64,000 nucleotides of DNA from NCBI RefSeq assembly GCF_019279795.1, contig NC_056731.1:865151571-865215570 (forward strand). Reading direction: 5' to 3'. Below, in pieces: positions 59,529 to 64,000 of this stretch; position 1 is the first letter of the stretch; each line of letters starts with the position of its first letter. This stretch comes from Protopterus annectens (taxonomy: Eukaryota > Chordata > Ceratodontiformes > Protopteridae). Under the pieces are notes generated by a model, which worked only from the letters and a program-made list of their open reading frames with translations, was not told the DNA's origin and ran no database searches. Made by a program: the position numbers and the translations under genes.

Positions 59529-61553
59529 ATGACAGGAGTAGGAGAGGGTAGTCGCTTTCGAGCACAGAGGTGGGGTGTTGAGGAGTCCAGGTACATGGTC
59601 TGGCTCCTAGTCCATAATCATGAGGCCCAACTCATGCAGGGCCAGGTCCTCTGGGGAGCATACAGGGCTGAGGCGTTTGACCGGTTGGCTCATGATCTCA
59701 CCAGTGCCACAGGGATTCCAAGGACTGGTGAGCAGGTCCATCACCACCATGCAGACCTGAAGAGACGCAAGCAGGACCAACTGAACCTTTGGATCCAGGA
59801 GGCCCGGCAAACACCCAACGCCCCACTACTGAGTAAGTAACATTTAATTATGTATGCAAGAAATTAAACTAGCTGATATTATGGAGATGTGTATTCCAAT
59901 ATTACTTCATTTATATTACAGCTGCAGGTGTCCGTTCTGCGAACCGCAGAGCCTATGGCGATAGGCTGGTGCGGTTGCGCCACCAGGCAGGTCAGTAATC
60001 CACTACCAGTAACTGTAAAGAAATATAAAAGTATGACAGTCAGAAAAAGAGTGCAGTGTAGTCAGTAAGGAATAAAATCTGCAAGTAACAGTGTGAAAGT
60101 GTATGCAAGTATTGCTTGATTACAAAAGTGTGTTTCAGCCTGTAAGTTTAACCTAAACATGTAACTGTCCGACATATATTCCGAAATAAAAATGCCCTGC
60201 CTGTAAGAAAATAGTACACAACCTGCAGCAGGCTGAAAAGTATAACTGCAGAAGATGATGAAATCACATGTGTGAAATATATCCCTGTGGAAATACTGAA
60301 ACATGACAGAAGTGAGACTGCTGGAAAGGATTGTAATAACTACTGGTAAAACATGTCAATAAAGCCTAGAAGTACCATCCTGAATAGTAAAATAAAAGCA
60401 AGTGAGAGAGTGTGAGAAAGTGTCATGAATCCAGCAATACAGTAGTAATAACCCCTGAATAAAGTATACTGCAGTCAAGACAGAATGAAATGCATGTGAG
60501 ATTCAAAACCAAACAGCAAAATCTGTTCAAAGTGTTGCTGCATCTGGAATGTGTATCCTTAAATCTGGATATGTTGCTCTCAGTCTGCAATATGCAGATA
60601 GGATGTTTGTCTGATATACCATACATCCACACTTGTCTACAGCTATATAAAGCAAATGTAGCAGGATGATGTAGCTGAACAAAGCTAGATATGAATGTGT
60701 ATGAAGAACCATAAAATGTATATTGATGTTGCAGTAACAGTCCTATCACCAAGTTGAAATAGTTATCATATAGGAAACTGTAGTTAGAACAGTAGTGTGT
60801 ATATAACTGTAGCTATTAGAAATGTACAGCATATGTATTGTTATTCGAAGGTGTTAATATTACTTTCTTCACCCCACCCTATAACCGCATATAACCCATT
60901 CCACGTGAAAATGGTATGTGCAATCACAATTAACACCCCTGGACGTTTGTCCTGTTGGGTCATATATATTTGCATGTCTGTTGATGCATCTGCCCTGTTC
61001 ATACATCCACACCTGATGGCCTGTTGCCATCAATTAACCCTGCATGTTGTTGGACTGTGTATTTCTGTTCAAATTGTGCATGTGTTATGCACGCTGTTCA
61101 ATGGTGTGAATATCTGGGTGTTTGGTTAATGGGAATACTAATGCATGCTGTTACAACTAATTGTGAATGGTATTATATGTCACTAACCCAAACTGTCATG
61201 ACATAATGCAAAACATAGGATGACAGGAAAGGTGGGTTCCAGCGGACCCACCTCTCCCACCTCAGCTGGCGAGTGCACCTGGCACTAGAGCCGAGTCAGG
61301 AACCTCCTCCGGTGGCCCTGTGCCACCTGCGGGTGGAAGCGCTGCAGGGGATGGGGCTCGCCCCCCCTCTGCAAGTGTGGCCGGAGGAGAACCACCACTC
61401 ACCCTCTGTAGCGTCCAGACTGTGGTGCGTAGGGAGATTCGGGACTCTGTTCTCGAGCCCCTACACCAGCTCAAGGCACGGGTGGCGCAACTAACGGGCA
61501 TGCCTGTTGCCCCGCCTACACAGCCCCCAGCACAGCCCCATCCTGGGCAGTGA
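59529..61553 (+). CDS. Harbinger Myb/SANT-like accessory protein, intact, three exons
   Basis: Predicted exons are 59,529-59,832, 59,922-59,990 and 61,243-61,553, with GT-AG borders and both introns in phase 1, giving 684 coding bases (227 residues plus stop). Residues ~12-90 form a trihelix Myb/SANT-like domain (RWGVEESRYMVWLLVHNHEA, then RLAHDLTSATGIPRTGEQVH and HHHADLKRR); the middle exon is basic (ANRRAYGDRLVRLRH); the last exon is Gly/Pro/Ala-rich and ends in a helical block (VRREIRDSVLEPLHQLKARV). In the family such proteins bind transposon ends and aid nuclear entry of the transposase. The 59,991-61,242 intron and the choice of 61,243 as acceptor are inferred from phase; another acceptor at 61,227 would put the exon out of frame. 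The exon plan equals that of the pseudogene at 2,554-4,589. Confidence 0.72.
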
Positions 61554-62158
61554 AGGAACAGTGGCAACTGCCTATGGGTGGGGATATCAGTTCCACTGTT
61601 GCCATCTGTGGGCTCATGGGCTCTGGATATCCAAACCTCCGTCCCCGTCAATTGCGTAACCCCCCCACACGTGTCATACACCGCCCCTGTATGCGTCTTG
61701 TTTGTCTTGTCTGTTTACCTACCCAACCTACCTCCCCAGCTGTACCGACTTTCTTCACCTGACATACCACTCTCACCTGAAAAAAAAAAAAAAAAAAGGG
61801 CACTCTGTACCCACAAAAAAATTACGCCCCATACATAGCTGCCCATTCCGCACACATGTCTACTGGACATGGAACCTATCAATTACAATTGGCTGTACAA
61901 CAAGTATTATTGTTGTCGTGACACCTCTCTCAGGGGTGGAAGGTTTCAAATGTCACACCAAATTACATACATATGCACAGCTGTTGCTGATGAAGAAATG
62001 GGCAGCTATGGGCCTTACCTACATCCCTCCTGCACATCCCAAGCTTGTTTCCCTACTGTCTTACCCTCTTTGTGACCCATTTTTCACCACTTTCCTGTCT
62101 CCCCATTTTCTTTTCTTTCAAAGAAAATAGCGCGGGTGTGCGCAAGAGTAACCACGTT
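61554..62158. other. 3' flank of the Myb-like gene
   Basis: Non-coding. An A run of about 17 is at 61,780-61,797. GC-rich words (gcgcgggtgtgcgcaagag) appear just before 62,150, so the element does not obviously end here. Confidence 0.5.
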
Positions 62159-64000
62159 TAAGCGGTTGTAAGCGGGTGTGCGTGGAGCTAACTGCCAGTG
62201 CGCATGCGTGAGCTCCGCGCAAACCAGTGCTAACCCGGTTACAACTGCTCAAAAGTGCCTTAGTCACTTTGATTGACAGGTCCTGTACTCAGCTCAAAAG
62301 CAAAATAAAATCCCACTGTGAGTCCCGAACCCAGGACCTTGGAAACAGTAGCCTGCATGACTTACCACTAAGCCATGACTCTTATACAAGAACATCGTGC
62401 TAAAATAAATATATCATGTAATAGTAGGAATGAATGTAAAGGGAATATAGATGTGTAGTACACAAAGCATGCCATTTAGAATTACTATCAAAACTAGTGG
62501 ATTTCCATAATAGTAGTGTGTGAACAGAAACAGCCATGCTAGTTGGAAGCTAGTAGGTAATAATGTCACTATAGCACCTTGCAAGCCACACACATACTCA
62601 CAGCAGGATAAGCACTGTCCATACCCCACAACCTCTTACAGGAACACATCTGGACCAAGTAATAAAATATGTGGAGCAAAGGCCCAAAACCAGGGACACA
62701 TTACAAATAATGTTACAACAAACGCAGACAGTTCAGAGAGTAACAGGGTCTGCACTTTGTGGGATGTTTGGAAGGGTATGAAGTCTGAAACTTGAATGTT
62801 TGTCACCATATTCTGACTTGAGCCCAGAGTGACTTGCCAGAAAAAGGTGTGCATGAGATATTGACCAAAATATGAGGCAGAAATGTGGACAACCTGCAAA
62901 TATCTGTACACATGACGGGTCTGACACCACCATATTTGAATAGTTAAGAGCCTAGACATAGCAACAGTGAATGACTTACAGGGATGCCCCACAGACCCCA
63001 TGTGAAATGTACAAAGAGTAGGCAGAAAGGTGTAACACATGCAATGGTAACTATGGAGTCCTGAAAGTATTCATCACTTGCATGGCAGAAAAAGTGTAGT
63101 AATACATATGCTCATGCTAACCCACAGTCACAACTGCAGCATACCAGATATTTTAATGGGTGTACCCCACTGATATGTACCATTCCATGAGGCACATAAT
63201 AGATGAACCTGAAAGTCTCTGGGGCCTGCTCAGCAGCATACTCAAATACCTTAATAGATGTCAAGGCCCACACCATGGCAAGACCACACTGCATGCTGTA
63301 ACACCCTAGCAGATATAGCAAGCATTCCAAGGTGTGAATGTACATGGAAAATAGGAAAGCTACAGCAGCACACTACAGTCAAGACACCTAGCAGGCATAC
63401 AAGTAGTGACTGTAAAGGGCAACTATTGAAGCCTTAGCAACAAAGTGCAAGCAAAAGTGAAAGGAAAGCACACACACACACATTAACAGTAGTAGTAGCT
63501 GTAGGTGTCAGTGTACATACACAGTTAGTACAGGAAACTGGAGAAATGAATGGAGGAATGTTAATCTACAACACACCTGGAAATATGAGAGAGATACCAA
63601 CCTTTACACTCACAGAACATTGTCCACAGCATAACAGCATGGTCCCTGCCCTTAAAATCTGAAAGGGCTACGCCTATCTCACATACCTTTTTATAGCACT
63701 GTTCTGAAATCACAGTGAGAACTGCAATCAGTACACAACTGGCTGCATGCAATTAGCTAATGCTGGCTAACAATTGGTGCAGAGGCCATCACATGGGCAT
63801 ATGCAGATACCTACAAAAGTATGCTGTACTGCCAGTCCACACATGCAATACTTTCATTGCACCCTGAGAAGGATGTGAGAGACAGACAGAGAGAGAGAGA
63901 GAGACAGAGACAGAGAAAATTGCAATTAAGCAGACACAAACAAATTGTTCAGCAACAGCTACCTGAAAGCTGACAACTGGGAAGTGGAGCAGCAGGACAG
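62159..64000 (+). mobile_element. Second copy of the window-opening Harbinger-like arm
   Basis: Matches 1-960 in order, with about 0.9 kb (62,580-63,490) that the first copy lacks. It contains the foldback segment (62,159-62,252), a complete tRNA-like module and a GA-rich tract near 63,888-63,905, and runs off the window end. By analogy with the first copy a Myb-like exon may lie downstream of 64,000. No coding frame was recognised here. Confidence 0.75.
62318..62390 (-). other. tRNA-like module, minus strand
   Basis: Minus strand: A box TGGCTTAGTGG, then aagtcatgcaggctactg, then cctgggttcgggac, a B-box-like arm with one changed base. It is the complete version of the truncated module at 172-205. 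Confidence 0.62.

Larger units (their letters stand above)
58313..62158 (+). mobile_element. Harbinger-type element, left portion with Myb-like gene
   Basis: Begins with caggattcacgaag, the inverse of the right end at 21,761-21,774, followed by a perfect palindrome, GC-rich repeats, two tRNA-like modules and a promoter plus three-exon Myb/SANT-like gene. No transposase is present before 62,158. Either the element continues through 62,159-64,000 and beyond, or it is truncated by a second element there. Confidence 0.6.

Noticed and set aside
59607-59810. Minus-strand ORF inside the Myb-like first exon
   Set aside because: Antisense shadow; the plus strand has the SANT-like domain, TATA box and splice sites.

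Overview
This window is vertebrate-like genomic DNA made almost entirely of transposable elements. I find no host gene, no bacterial-type operon and no CRISPR array. The mix of elements is LINEs of CR1/L2, L1 and R4/Rex6 type, Penelope-like elements, a DIRS-type tyrosine-recombinase retrotransposon, two fish-type SINEs, PIF/Harbinger-type DNA transposons and a small terminal-inverted-repeat element. That mix, with insertions nested three deep and long microsatellites, suggests a large, repeat-packed genome of a fish, lungfish or amphibian. The species call is inference only.

Region 1-21,774 is Harbinger-related. It holds a decayed Myb/SANT-like accessory gene (2,554-4,589, + strand), an uninterrupted DDE transposase (19,221-20,372, - strand) and a right end built of three hairpins that finishes in a 14-bp terminal motif. 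Between them lie one CR1/L2-type LINE (5,960-7,985), six fragments of a second CR1-like LINE family, and about nine copies of a ~240-bp tandem repeat (9,650-11,740).

Region 21,775-27,075 holds two L1 ORF2 copies on the - strand. Region 27,422-34,754 is a nested Penelope insertion. PLE-B (27,436-34,740, 14-bp target duplications) has an inverted LTR, a 5'-truncated unit and a longer unit between direct LTRs. PLE-A (27,487-29,812, flanked by its own 15-bp duplications) sits inside the inverted LTR of PLE-B. All five LTR copies carry a recognisable hammerhead ribozyme motif.

Region 36,751-47,300 has an L1 ORF1 fragment, the best-preserved CR1-like LINE (ORF1 esterase, endonuclease, reverse transcriptase; - strand), a second L1 ORF1 fragment and a decayed DIRS element. 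Region 47,300-58,312 has unassigned DNA, a long (CA)n tract, a ~257-bp inverted-repeat element with a 9-bp target duplication, a SINE inserted with an 18-bp duplication into a DIRS gag-like reading frame, an R4-like LINE between ~165-bp direct repeats, and a truncated third Penelope element.

Region 58,313-64,000 starts with the same 14-bp terminal motif in the opposite orientation, followed by a 38-bp perfect palindrome, tRNA-like modules and an apparently intact three-exon Myb/SANT-like gene (227 codons after splicing). From 62,159 it contains a second copy of the sequence that opens the window. The simplest model that joins these pieces is a very large Harbinger-type element (about 25 kb including nested insertions), of which the window shows the tail of one copy and the head of another. 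This is testable with flanking sequence.
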